In this document: in pieces, positions 25,145 to 32,639 of the stretch | How positions within the stretch are numbered: position 1 is the first letter of the stretch | Layout of the letters: each line of letters begins with the position of its first letter | Source of the DNA: CAYJWS01 sp964373925 | Lineage (GTDB): Bacteria > Patescibacteriota > Patescibacteriia > Buchananbacterales > GWA2-38-13 | Reading direction: 5' to 3' | Assembly (NCBI GenBank): GCA_964373925.1 | Contig: CAYJWS010000003.1 | Span: 1-43,715 of the forward strand | DNA length: 43,715 nt | Notes under the pieces: generated by a model | Database searches by the model: none | Seen by the model: the letters and a program-made list of their open reading frames with translations, nothing else | What the model was told of the DNA's origin: nothing | Translations under genes and position numbers: made by a program

Positions 25145-26956
25145 ATGACCGCTGGAAATTTTTTCTACAATTTTTTTGGAACCATAATTTTTCTATTTCT
25201 TTTTTTGATTATGATATATGTCGTTGCCATCATTCAAAAAAAGAATTTAGTAAGTTTTATGAAAGGATTTTTTCTTCATAAATCTTCAGGGGTAAATCTG
25301 GCAGTTTTTCGGATAGCTGTTTTTTTTAGTATTTTATTTCTCGTTCCAAAAAAGGCGACATGGATGACTCTTTTGCCGAATGATTTTTTTCGTCCGCCGC
25401 CGGGTACGTCTTGGTTCGCGCAGTTTTTACCGCTAGATAGCGGTACTATTTCTGTGGCAACATTTTTATTTATACTATTTTCGGTGATGGCTATGGTTGG
25501 ATTTTTTTCAAGAACCTCGGCGTTCTTTGCTTTTTTATTGGGATTATATGTTTTAGGACTGCCACAGTTTTATGGCAAGGTAAGCCATGACACACATCAT
25601 CTCATTTGGTTTTCAGCGCTTTTAGCTGTTTCTCCATGCGGTGATATGTTTTCTCTTGATGCTGTTATTCGCGCTTGGAGGCGCCCAGAGGGGTATCGAG
25701 CCACCTTATCTTCATTATCTATCAAGCATGGAGCGCCAATCCGTTTTGCGTGGGCGCTTTTTGGGATTATCTATTTTTTTCCCGGACTATGGAAGTTAAC
25801 AACATATCAGACATGGATTTTTGGAGAAAGCGTCCGTCAGCATACTTATTTGGCGTGGATTTTTCAGGATATTGCACGGCCATTTTTTCGCTTTGATTAT
25901 TATCCAATACTCTATAGATCGATTGGCGCGGCTACTATACTCTTTGAATTAATTTTTTTATTTTTTATTTTTTTTAAGCCAACTCGTATTTTTATGGCGA
26001 TTTTTGGAATATTTTTTCATCTCTCTATTTATGTATTTATGGGTATTAATTTTTTACCACTTATCGCATGTTATGTGATATTTTTTGATTGGGAAAAAAT
26101 TTTTAAGAATATTGGAAAATTTATATTTAAAAATAAAGTATATTTTTTATATGATGGTAAGTGTCGAGTATGCAGAAAAACAATTGCCATAATACTTTCG
26201 CTTGACGTGCTACAGCAAATAGTTCCGATTGATCTTTATGATCAAGAATCTCAAAAGCACCATCACTTGCCCTTCATTGATCGAAACATTCTTTTAGAAG
26301 AGTTGCATTGTATTTTGAAAGAAAAAAGATTTAAAGGGTTCTACGCATATCAGGTCTTGGCGTTTCGCATTCCTTTTTTTTGGTGCATCCTTCCATTATT
26401 ACATGTCTCGTACGTGGAGAAGGCGGGAAAGGCGATATATAATCGAGTTGCAAAAAATCGAACATGCGAAATTGGGCTAGTTGATGCGGGAGTTATAAAT
26501 ATATCGCCAACACGCGATTATTTTCCAATGCAAATTTTTATTGTTTTTTTAATATTATTTATACCCAATATTTATGCCGGAGTAGGCGATATCAATTCTT
26601 GGCCATATTCTGTATACCCGACATTTCATGTATCTGACGATGACTTTCGGGAGGATGTTATGAATATCCGCGTATTTGATAATGATGGGAAAGAAATTGC
26701 CATAGATCTTAAGCCGATGAAACAAAAACTTGGTTTTGTAGACGTTCGATGGCTTGAGCGAGATCTTATTTTTATTCGCGATAAAGACGCACAGCAATAT
26801 TATATCAAAAAATATCTTGAAGTACTTAATACATTTAACGTGGTGCCGAAAGATGTTAAAATCATAGAATTTAGCCATGATCTTATTTGGATTGATCCAG
26901 ATAAAAAATCATTGAATCCAGTGAATAGGGATACTCTACTTAAGGTTTCTTTATAA
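25145..26956 (+). CDS. HTTM-type membrane protein fused to a DCC (DUF393) thiol domain
   Basis: The first 320 or so residues (of 603) form a multi-spanning region resembling HTTM proteins, which are related to vitamin-K-dependent gamma-carboxylase; FRIAVFFSILFLVP and KVSHDTHHLIWFSALL are the most typical parts. From about 333 a DCC domain starts with YFLYDGKCRVCRK, including the CxxC-type pair of this putative thiol-disulfide oxidoreductase family. A further hydrophobic segment near 465 leads to a C-terminal domain of about 110 residues without obvious family. It is the last gene of the + strand run and its stop codon lies in the left arm of the 26955-27086 element. Function unknown. Confidence 0.72.
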   Translation: MTAGNFFYNFFGTIIFLFLFLIMIYVVAIIQKKNLVSFMKGFFLHKSSGVNLAVFRIAVFFSILFLVPKKATWMTLLPNDFFRPPPGTSWFAQFLPLDSGTISVATFLFILFSVMAMVGFFSRTSAFFAFLLGLYVLGLPQFYGKVSHDTHHLIWFSALLAVSPCGDMFSLDAVIRAWRRPEGYRATLSSLSIKHGAPIRFAWALFGIIYFFPGLWKLTTYQTWIFGESVRQHTYLAWIFQDIARPFFRFDYYPILYRSIGAATILFELIFLFFIFFKPTRIFMAIFGIFFHLSIYVFMGINFLPLIACYVIFFDWEKIFKNIGKFIFKNKVYFLYDGKCRVCRKTIAIILSLDVLQQIVPIDLYDQESQKHHHLPFIDRNILLEELHCILKEKRFKGFYAYQVLAFRIPFFWCILPLLHVSYVEKAGKAIYNRVAKNRTCEIGLVDAGVINISPTRDYFPMQIFIVFLILFIPNIYAGVGDINSWPYSVYPTFHVSDDDFREDVMNIRVFDNDGKEIAIDLKPMKQKLGFVDVRWLERDLIFIRDKDAQQYYIKKYLEVLNTFNVVPKDVKIIEFSHDLIWIDPDKKSLNPVNRDTLLKVSL

Positions 26957-27086
26957 TTACCTTGAATTACGAAACTCATATCTTATTAGTCCCTGAGCCC
27001 AGTCGAAGGGCTGCCTTGAGCCAAACAGTTATCCAACGACTAGCTCAGGAAATAATTTTTTTGCAGTTTCGTAATTCAAGGTAATT
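26955..27086. repeat. 132-bp element with perfect 22-bp terminal inverted repeats
   Basis: The arms 26955-26976 and 27065-27086 are perfect reverse complements over 22 bp (core CTTGAATTACGAAACT). The left arm covers the stop codon of the HTTM-DCC gene and the right arm covers the stop of the convergent DUF2079 gene. The interior contains CCTGAGCCCAGTCGAAGG and a distal GCTCAGG that can pair with CCTGAGC. Arm sequence resembles that of the element at 15538-15673. It may be a MITE-like element that now also acts as a hairpin between convergent genes. Confidence 0.75.
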
Positions 27087-29058
27087 AAATAGATTTTATA
27101 AATATTGGCCGTGAGAGTATTGACTCATGTGTAATAGAGTTTTTTATTGAAAGATCTGAATCAAGATATACTCCGCCTTCGTCTATTGTAATAACCTCAA
27201 GATACATATCCAATTTTAAAGGCGTGTATTTTTCGGGAATATGCGGCCAATAATTTGTCTGAATAGTTGTATTCTCCTGCCAATCGCTTGTTGGATACAC
27301 GCCAGAACCCAATGGATATATTTTTTCATATATTCTTTCTTTTTCTTCATTTGTGAAAAAGATTTTAATAAAATAGTTGTAATAAATATCTTGTTTTGTT
27401 TTCCAGTATAACTGTATCGGAACCATTTGATTTTTTATCTCGCCAATATTAAATCCCAAAAAATTTAAATCATCACCAATATCCGTGAACCGCTCGGCAT
27501 CAATATTTTTTGGAGAATTTTCTATAATTTCGTAAAGCTTGATTTGTGTGTTTTCATTTTTTGAAAAAAGCACAATATCATCCAAAACGTCGGTGGCAAC
27601 AAAGCCATCCTGTTCTATTCTTTGGCGCACCCTTGAACTGCCGGATGCGAAGGTATTTTTATACAGGGGGCTGTCTCTATATTGTATTTCATAGGTTACG
27701 AAATCCGAGAGATTCATAAGAAGGTATTCGGTGTCAGAAGGAAGTATATATTCTTTTTTTCCAAATTGCTCGGTTCCAATGAAAAAGTAGTTAAAACCGT
27801 ACACGCGCTCTCTTCCGGAAACCGAAGAAAGCATATCGTAGGATACCGCCACCGCTGCATCGACGGGAATTTTTTTTATAAGCAATGTCTTATAAGAATT
27901 CATTTTTTTGTCCATTCCAAAAATATCTTTTTGAACAGTTCCAATTACAGGGCCCAGTGTGAGCGAGCTGTATACAACGGCGACAATAAGAATAATTTGC
28001 CCTAAACGTTCTTTGAAAAATATTTTTATAAGCGGATTTTTCGGCTGCATTGTTTGAAGCGCCTTAAGTGAGGCGATAAAAGCTAAAAACAGAGAAGGCA
28101 AAAATAGGGCGGAGTATTGGGTCTTCAAGACAAGTCCGCTAGGTCCCGCGGAGCCTAAAAGAATCTGCGCGTATGGCAGGAGCGATAATAACAAATATCG
28201 GGGTCGTATCAAAGATATGAATGCAAAAGGCAAAAGAAGTCCCAAGACCATTTCAATGTTCCCTATGCTCAAAAGCCGAATAATAATTATCCATGGATGA
28301 AAAAAAAAGAATTTTATGGCCTCAAGCCAATTGTCTCCAAGCCATGAGTAGTATATAAAAAATTTATACCCTTCGTTTCCGTTAAAAAAGCTTATTATCT
28401 TTATTGAAAAGAAAAAATAGAGTACGGCAAGTATTGTTGGCGCGAAAATCCATATTTTCTTTTTTTTCTCAAGCAACGCGAGCGCGCCAAACATAAAAAC
28501 TATAAGCGATATGTCTTCGCGGATAACAAGCGCGAGAGAGGCAAAAAGAATAAATGCCCACAATCTATTTTTTTCAAAATAATAAAAAGCAAAAAAGAGA
28601 AAGACCAGCGCGAACGGCAAAAACGAAAATTCAAACAGCATGAGGCTATGAACCATGGGGTTGAAGAGCCACGCGCACGATATGCAAAGAGAAATATTTT
28701 GAGAAAAACGATTTTTTACAATGAGATATATCGGCCAGACAGGAAGAGTAACGGCGATAATTTGTAGTACGAGAAGTGTTAGAGCGCTTTTTTTAATAAG
28801 ATAGAGCGGAAGAAGGATAAAGAGAATGGGGCTGAAATGATCTTTTAGATATGTCGGGGGATGAATGGTTGATTGAAAAAAGTTTCCAACGCTTGAGTTG
28901 TAAAAAACCTGATGAATAATGGCGAGGTCTAAGCCATTGTATTGAAAGTTATTGAACTTCGCTATCGCGAGAAAGCTAAAAAAAGCGGCAAAGACCGCTT
29001 GTATGGCAAAGAGAATTATGAGGGGGGTTGTTTTTGGATTTGATGGCAGGTGAAGCAT
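27085..29058 (-). CDS. DUF2079 multi-spanning membrane protein
   Basis: The 657-aa protein has about ten membrane segments. The first loop reads FQYNGLDLAIIHQVFYNSS and continues HPPTYLKDHFSPILFILLP, the recognised N-terminal pattern of DUF2079 proteins, which are thought to be GT-C-fold membrane enzymes. The last 200 residues are soluble. I chose the ATG at 29058 (MLHLPSNPKTTP) over a TTG at 29073. It is convergent with the glycosylation run and separated from the pilin array by a terminator, so it seems to be its own unit. Function unknown; a glycosyltransferase role would fit the neighbours. Confidence 0.8.
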   Translation of the reverse strand: MLHLPSNPKTTPLIILFAIQAVFAAFFSFLAIAKFNNFQYNGLDLAIIHQVFYNSSVGNFFQSTIHPPTYLKDHFSPILFILLPLYLIKKSALTLLVLQIIAVTLPVWPIYLIVKNRFSQNISLCISCAWLFNPMVHSLMLFEFSFLPFALVFLFFAFYYFEKNRLWAFILFASLALVIREDISLIVFMFGALALLEKKKKIWIFAPTILAVLYFFFSIKIISFFNGNEGYKFFIYYSWLGDNWLEAIKFFFFHPWIIIIRLLSIGNIEMVLGLLLPFAFISLIRPRYLLLSLLPYAQILLGSAGPSGLVLKTQYSALFLPSLFLAFIASLKALQTMQPKNPLIKIFFKERLGQIILIVAVVYSSLTLGPVIGTVQKDIFGMDKKMNSYKTLLIKKIPVDAAVAVSYDMLSSVSGRERVYGFNYFFIGTEQFGKKEYILPSDTEYLLMNLSDFVTYEIQYRDSPLYKNTFASGSSRVRQRIEQDGFVATDVLDDIVLFSKNENTQIKLYEIIENSPKNIDAERFTDIGDDLNFLGFNIGEIKNQMVPIQLYWKTKQDIYYNYFIKIFFTNEEKERIYEKIYPLGSGVYPTSDWQENTTIQTNYWPHIPEKYTPLKLDMYLEVITIDEGGVYLDSDLSIKNSITHESILSRPIFIKSI

Positions 29059-29071
29059 ATGGCATGCAGGC

Positions 29072-29101
29072 AAAATAAAAACCAGTCTTTATGATGGTTT
29101 T
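29072..29101 (-). terminator. Terminator at the end of the pilin array
   Basis: Read on the - strand, a 7-bp stem AAAACCA/TGGTTTT (+ coordinates 29095-29101 and 29078-29084) with a 10-nt loop runs into TTTTTATTTT. It lies 22 bp after the stop of the last pilin gene and before the DUF2079 start. Confidence 0.65.
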
Positions 29102-29122
29102 ATATTTCTTTTTATGTTTATA

Positions 29123-29578
29123 TTACGTAATGCCGTTAAAAAAAAGGCACCATCCCGAATACGAGCTCACGGCGCATGTAATGCTTAGGAGGACATATCT
29201 TGTAATCGCGTACGACGCAAAAATTATAACAATGCCGACTATGCCGTTTCGAAGTATTCCCTTCCCTTTATTCACCTGGTCTTCCTCTCCCTTCGCCATC
29301 ATCCAAGTATATCCACCGTACACGATAAGAATAAAAAATATAATAGTGAGAATCAGTATGAATATCCTAATAATTGTTGCGGCAATAATTCTAATGTCTT
29401 GCGGAACGCCTGTAGGATACCCAAACGCCTGTCCAACTGGTTTTATCATCTGAAACATACCGTCCCAGATGTTTCGCTCTGGAGCTTGTGCTACAACATG
29501 TTGCGTGGGTGATAAGAGTGCCAGGAGAAAAAAAATAAAAAATTGTATAAAAAATTTATAAACCTTACTTTTTTTCAT
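29123..29578 (-). CDS. TrbC/VirB2-like pilin paralogue 9
   Basis: The 151-aa precursor has a signal peptide ending near HVVAQ|APERN, an external segment of about 40 residues and two membrane segments. They are joined by the array's hallmark loop GGYTWMMAKGEEDQVNKGKG. The short tail ITCAVSSYSGWCLFFNG contains two cysteines that could form a disulfide. It is the last gene of the array, separated from the next copy by the + strand lipoprotein gene and so perhaps expressed separately. TrbC/VirB2 proteins are pilus or channel subunits of type IV secretion; that this copy forms a filament is inference. Confidence 0.8.
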   Translation of the reverse strand: MKKSKVYKFFIQFFIFFLLALLSPTQHVVAQAPERNIWDGMFQMIKPVGQAFGYPTGVPQDIRIIAATIIRIFILILTIIFFILIVYGGYTWMMAKGEEDQVNKGKGILRNGIVGIVIIFASYAITRYVLLSITCAVSSYSGWCLFFNGIT

Positions 29579-29642
29579 AGTAAATATTTATATTTCATTA
29601 TAAACATTATATCATACTTTTTCGATAAAAAAGTAATAACTA

Positions 29643-29671
29643 TTGACATAATAATAATTTTATGGTATATT
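29643..29671 (+). promoter_or_regulatory. Strong promoter for the lipoprotein gene
   Basis: A perfect -35 TTGACA (29643-29648) and TATATT (29666-29671, one mismatch) are spaced exactly 17 nt. The predicted start near 29678 gives a leader of about 55 nt. This is the best sigma-70-type promoter on the + strand of the window. Confidence 0.7.
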
Positions 29672-29721
29672 TGAATATCGGATTGTTCTTTACTTTTTTA
29701 GCAACAAAAAGCCCATTTTTT

Positions 29722-29726
29722 AGGAG
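29722..29726 (+). promoter_or_regulatory. Ribosome binding site AGGAG for the lipoprotein gene
   Basis: AGGAG ends 6 nt before the ATG at 29733. It is a canonical Shine-Dalgarno in a window where most genes have none, and it supports the chosen start. Confidence 0.7.
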
Positions 29727-29732
29727 ATTTTT

Positions 29733-30254
29733 ATGAAGGTCACAACGTTTTCTTGCTTTGTAATAATTGGTTGTGTTTTCTTGAATGGTTGCTACTACGC
29801 CCAGCTCTTTGACGGTAAGGCTCAATTTAGCGGTCAGGCAATTCCTGCCTCGGTTCTAGAGCTTGTGGAAGCGCAAAGGCTTCAGTCGTTCACACAAGAG
29901 CAGGTCGCGGCTCTTCATGAGCTACAGGAACCCCAGAAGCGATCCCGACAAGATGTCTATGAAGACGCGACGTTTATTCAGACGCTTATGGATGGGCGAT
30001 ATGCTTCTGGAACCATTTCAAACAGAATAAACGAAGGCATCACGCTTGATATTTTTGAGCAAGATGACGATGGCAATAAGAGTAGGTTCGTCCAGCGGCT
30101 CTATCTCGGTCCTCGCGAAAAGATTTCCTATTTGCTTGAAAATGGCAAGAAATACATTTTTGAGTATTGGGAAAAAAATTTCGTCCACCCCAAGACCTGG
30201 AAGTTTCAAAACCCAGCACAAAGAGGCTGGGTGTGCGCATACGCACCGGCGTAG
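29733..30254 (+). CDS. Putative lipoprotein of unknown function
   Basis: The 173-aa protein has a short signal peptide with lipobox LNGC (Cys20), so it is probably anchored to the membrane by lipid. The mature part is polar, with glutamine-rich helical stretches (QRLQSFTQEQVAALHELQEPQ) and then a beta-like half with DIFEQDDDGNKS and FQNPAQRGWVCAYAPA. I recognise no family. It lies on the opposite strand inside the pilin array and has its own promoter, ribosome site and strong terminator. Its codon use looks more GC-rich than its neighbours by eye. This suggests an acquired single-gene unit. Confidence 0.75.
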   Translation: MKVTTFSCFVIIGCVFLNGCYYAQLFDGKAQFSGQAIPASVLELVEAQRLQSFTQEQVAALHELQEPQKRSRQDVYEDATFIQTLMDGRYASGTISNRINEGITLDIFEQDDDGNKSRFVQRLYLGPREKISYLLENGKKYIFEYWEKNFVHPKTWKFQNPAQRGWVCAYAPA

Positions 30255-30263
30255 CGTAATACA

Positions 30264-30304
30264 AAAAAGCGTTCCGAACTTTCAGTCGGAACGCTTTTCT
30301 TTTT
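30264..30304 (+). terminator. Strong Rho-independent terminator of the lipoprotein gene
   Basis: A 13-bp stem AAAAGCGTTCCGA / TCGGAACGCTTTT with an 8-nt loop (ACTTTCAG) is followed by CTTTTTG. It begins about 10 bp after the stop codon. A-runs on the other side mean it could also stop transcription on the - strand. Confidence 0.88.
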
Positions 30305-30338
30305 GTATATAATTTGAGACTATAGAAAAAGTAAAATT

Positions 30339-30437
30339 GTCATTCCCCCGAACGCTTTCGGGGGAATCCAGATTTTTCGCCGAAACTTGTGGATCCCCGC
30401 TGGAGTTTACCCTCATAAAAATGGGGGCGAGGATGAC
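30339..30437. repeat. GTCATTCCC-core intergenic repeat, copy 2
   Basis: Starts GTCATTCCCCCGAACGCTTT, continues with a hairpin CCCCCGAACGCTTTCGGGGG, then GGATCCCCGCTGGAGTTTAC, and ends GAGGATGAC. Its two ends (GTCAT/ATGAC) are inverted. It lies between the lipoprotein terminator and the pilin gene at 30459, and matches the copy at 41174-41271 in reverse orientation. Confidence 0.75.
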
Positions 30438-30458
30438 AACAGATAAACTATACTATAT

Positions 30459-30890
30459 TTATGGGCCAGTTGGCGTGCCTTGCCCGTTGGTGGATAGCCA
30501 GTAGAGCACAAAATAGGCGATGGCGTAGGATGATAGGGTTATAATAAGCCCTATGATAGAGTGCCTAATTATTCCTCGTGCTCTATCTATCTCATTATCG
30601 TTTCCTCTGGCCATCATCCACACATATCCTCCAAAGAAAATAAGTCCTAAAAATACTATGGCAAGCACCGAGAGAAATGCTTGAATGACGGTTGCGACAA
30701 GTCCTGGCAGAGAGATGGGTTGAAATCCGATTTTTCCTATGAAGCTGTTAACTTTATTGTTGATATTTGACCCCAGTTCTTCTTTAAAAACAGGATTTTG
30801 CTGGGCGCTGATTGCTATAATGTTCGCGAACAATACGGAAGAAACAATGGCGCCGTTTTGAATATATTTTTTTACGTTTTTTATTTTCAT
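30459..30890 (-). CDS. TrbC/VirB2-like pilin paralogue 8
   Basis: A 143-aa precursor with a signal peptide ending near IIAISAQ|QNPVF, an external region of about 45 residues, and two membrane segments around GGYVWMMARGNDNEIDRARG. The tail LYWLSTNGQGTPTGP is short and proline/glycine-rich. It starts 9 bp after the preceding copy stops, in one operon. The loop is nearly identical to that of paralogue 7, so these two are close relatives. Confidence 0.8.
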   Translation of the reverse strand: MKIKNVKKYIQNGAIVSSVLFANIIAISAQQNPVFKEELGSNINNKVNSFIGKIGFQPISLPGLVATVIQAFLSVLAIVFLGLIFFGGYVWMMARGNDNEIDRARGIIRHSIIGLIITLSSYAIAYFVLYWLSTNGQGTPTGP

Positions 30891-30899
30891 AAATATTTT

Positions 30900-31295
30900 T
30901 TATGGAGCCTGCGGAGCGAAAAAGATGCTACTCACCAAGAGCCAAATACTATATGACGCCGTAAGCACCACAAGCCCGATAATAGCGTCTTTGATTATTT
31001 TTTTTGCCTTATCTACCTCATTATCGTTCCCCCTCGCCATCATCCACACATATCCGCCGTATATTATAAGAATAATAAAAAGTATTCCAAGAAACGATAC
31101 AATAGTAAAGACCACTGTTCCGAGTGTTTCCGTAAATATAGTGTCCGGGTCTACATCGGTATTAAATCCTGCGCCATCAGCTACGCCGTTGAGCAGGGGA
31201 TTATTATTTAATGGATTTGCGGCAAATATCACCGATGGCAAGAGGATAAACGCCAAAAGGGATAGAAAAGCGGTTATTTTTATTTTTTGTATCAT
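30900..31295 (-). CDS. TrbC/VirB2-like pilin paralogue 7
   Basis: I place the start at the ATG at 31295, giving a 131-aa precursor with a clean signal peptide MIQKIKITAFLSLLAFILLP ending SVIFA|ANPLN. The frame stays open upstream to 31433, but that part overlaps paralogue 6 and looks like antisense-style arginine-rich noise. The external segment (NPLLNGVADGAG, DVDPDTIFTET) is followed by the two membrane segments and the loop GGYVWMMARGNDNEVDKAKK. The gap to paralogue 6 is 4 bp. Confidence 0.8.
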   Translation of the reverse strand: MIQKIKITAFLSLLAFILLPSVIFAANPLNNNPLLNGVADGAGFNTDVDPDTIFTETLGTVVFTIVSFLGILFIILIIYGGYVWMMARGNDNEVDKAKKIIKDAIIGLVVLTASYSIWLLVSSIFFAPQAP

Positions 31296-31299
31296 ATAT

Positions 31300-31722
31300 T
31301 TATTCTTGGAAAAGTCCGGCGCCAGATATAAGTGTTCCGATAAGGCGCGTGAGCGCGTACGCCATGCCGACAATAACAACCCCAATAATAGAAGTTTTAA
31401 GAATTGCCTGCGCTTTTTCAACCTGGCTTTCATTTCCCTTGGCAGTCATCCAAAGAAATCCGGCATAGATAATGAGAATAATAAATATAACCCCAGTAAA
31501 TGCCAATGCAGAGCCGATAATTTGTCCGATAATCGTTCCCACCCTTTGTTGGGCGTCGTTTGGATCGGAGGTGTCAACGGGAACCATGCCAAGACCTTCC
31601 GCAATACGATGGAGCCTATTAAGCATCTTATCTTCTTCTTGCGCGTATGTTCTTCGCGCAAAAAATACGGTTGTTGCGGTTACGAGAATAGAGGAAGAAT
31701 AGTAATATATTTTTTTAAGCAT
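31300..31722 (-). CDS. TrbC/VirB2-like pilin paralogue 6
   Basis: A 140-aa precursor with signal peptide ending RRTYAQ|EEDKM, an external part with LHRIAEGLGMVPVDTSDPND, and two membrane segments with loop AGFLWMTAKGNESQVEKAQA. It is one of the more diverged members: alanine replaces the first glycine of the loop. It lies 4 bp after paralogue 5 and 4 bp before paralogue 7. Confidence 0.8.
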   Translation of the reverse strand: MLKKIYYYSSSILVTATTVFFARRTYAQEEDKMLNRLHRIAEGLGMVPVDTSDPNDAQQRVGTIIGQIIGSALAFTGVIFIILIIYAGFLWMTAKGNESQVEKAQAILKTSIIGVVIVGMAYALTRLIGTLISGAGLFQE

Positions 31723-31726
31723 AGAA

Positions 31727-32092
31727 TTACGCGGACCTAATGAGTGTTACGATTAATACGGTAATAAGATATGACGTTAAGACTATTATTATGCCAATAG
31801 CGGAGCTGATAATAATCTTTTTTGCTTTATCCACCTTGCTGTCATTTCCCGCCGCTGTCATCCACATAATACCCCCCCATATCATGAGAATAAAGAATAC
31901 GACCGCCAAAAAACCAAAGAGTTTTTCAAGGATTTGCCCGATAAAAAATTCCGGATCATCATTATTGCTCACATCAAGCGCGAGCCACCCGATATTTTGT
32001 TTCATCTTGTCAATAAGGCTTTGTGTCTGCGCGAAAACAGATTGAGGCAGAAAAAGTGTGATAAAGGTAACGAGAGTGAGAATACTATACAT
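31727..32092 (-). CDS. TrbC/VirB2-like pilin paralogue 5
   Basis: A 121-aa precursor starting MYSILTLVTFITLFLPQS with cleavage near VFAQ|TQSLI. A short external part (MKQNIGWLALDVSNNDDPEF) precedes two membrane segments and the loop GGIMWMTAAGNDSKVDKAKK. I chose the ATG at 32092 over a TTG at 32116 because the signal peptide then starts normally; with it the gene starts 4 bp after the stop of paralogue 4. About 100 bp of its second half is almost identical to paralogue 4. Confidence 0.8.
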   Translation of the reverse strand: MYSILTLVTFITLFLPQSVFAQTQSLIDKMKQNIGWLALDVSNNDDPEFFIGQILEKLFGFLAVVFFILMIWGGIMWMTAAGNDSKVDKAKKIIISSAIGIIIVLTSYLITVLIVTLIRSA

Positions 32093-32096
32093 AGTG

Positions 32097-32639
32097 CTAC
32101 GGCGCCTCGGGCGCAAAGCTGTTAAGAATAAAGAATGTGATAACTTGCGAGAGAAGTATTATGGTAATGCCAATAGCGGAGCTGATAATAATCTTTTTTG
32201 CCTTATCCACCTTGCTGTCGTTTCCCGCCGCCGTCATCCACATAATACCCCCCCAGATCATGAGAAGCAAAAACACAACCCCAAGAAGCGTGAGAAGGGT
32301 ATTGATATAAGATCCTATCTGCACAAAAACAAGCTTGCTCGCCAGTTCAGGCGAAAGATCGCCGCTCGGATTGATAAGCTCGGCTTTTGTTGCCGTGTCT
32401 TTTGCGCTGTTGAAAAATTTGGTTGAAAGTGATTTTTTGTCTTTGGTTTGCGCTGCCACGTTAAGTACAAATAAAAAATTATAAAGCGCAAACGATCCAA
32501 TGCCAAAAGCGATTTTTTTTAATCCGCCAGCTGGCGGACGAGTCATTGGTTTAATGAAGCGTAGCGAGCTTTGGAAAAAGAGTCTAAGGCGAGCTTTGGG
32601 GACTATACTTGTTTGATTTTTTAAAAAAAAGGATTTCAT
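32097..32639 (-). CDS. TrbC/VirB2-like pilin paralogue 4 with an extended N-terminus
   Basis: The 180-aa precursor is longer than its neighbours because about 33 residues lie between MKSFFLKN and the hydrophobic signal core LKKIAFGIGSFALYNFLF. The extra DNA contains a perfect 16-nt palindrome TCCGCCAGCTGGCGGA (32523-32538) and an 11-nt direct repeat GCGAGCTTTGG (32564-32574 and 32589-32599). It therefore looks like an intergenic repeat inserted in frame. The start at 32639 is supported by an ATGA overlap with paralogue 3; an internal ATG at 32546 (MTRPPAGGLKK) is an alternative. The cleavage site is probably NVAAQ|TKDKK. The loop GGIMWMTAAGNDSKVDKAKK is identical to paralogue 5. Confidence 0.78.
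   Translation of the reverse strand: MKSFFLKNQTSIVPKARLRLFFQSSLRFIKPMTRPPAGGLKKIAFGIGSFALYNFLFVLNVAAQTKDKKSLSTKFFNSAKDTATKAELINPSGDLSPELASKLVFVQIGSYINTLLTLLGVVFLLLMIWGGIMWMTAAGNDSKVDKAKKIIISSAIGITIILLSQVITFFILNSFAPEAP
32523..32599. repeat. Palindromic repeat inserted inside a pilin coding region
   Basis: TCCGCCAGCTGGCGGA (32523-32538) is a perfect 16-nt palindrome; GCGAGCTTTGG occurs twice as a direct repeat at 32564 and 32589. Similar TCCGCC..GGCGGA palindromes occur in gaps at 36636-36650 and 37094-37108. Here the repeat is translated as part of the pilin N-terminus. Confidence 0.6.

Noticed and set aside
30925..32426. Long + strand frames (up to 271 aa) opposite the pilin array
   Set aside because: They are antisense to repeated pilin motifs, so their apparent mutual similarity only mirrors the paralogues on the other strand.
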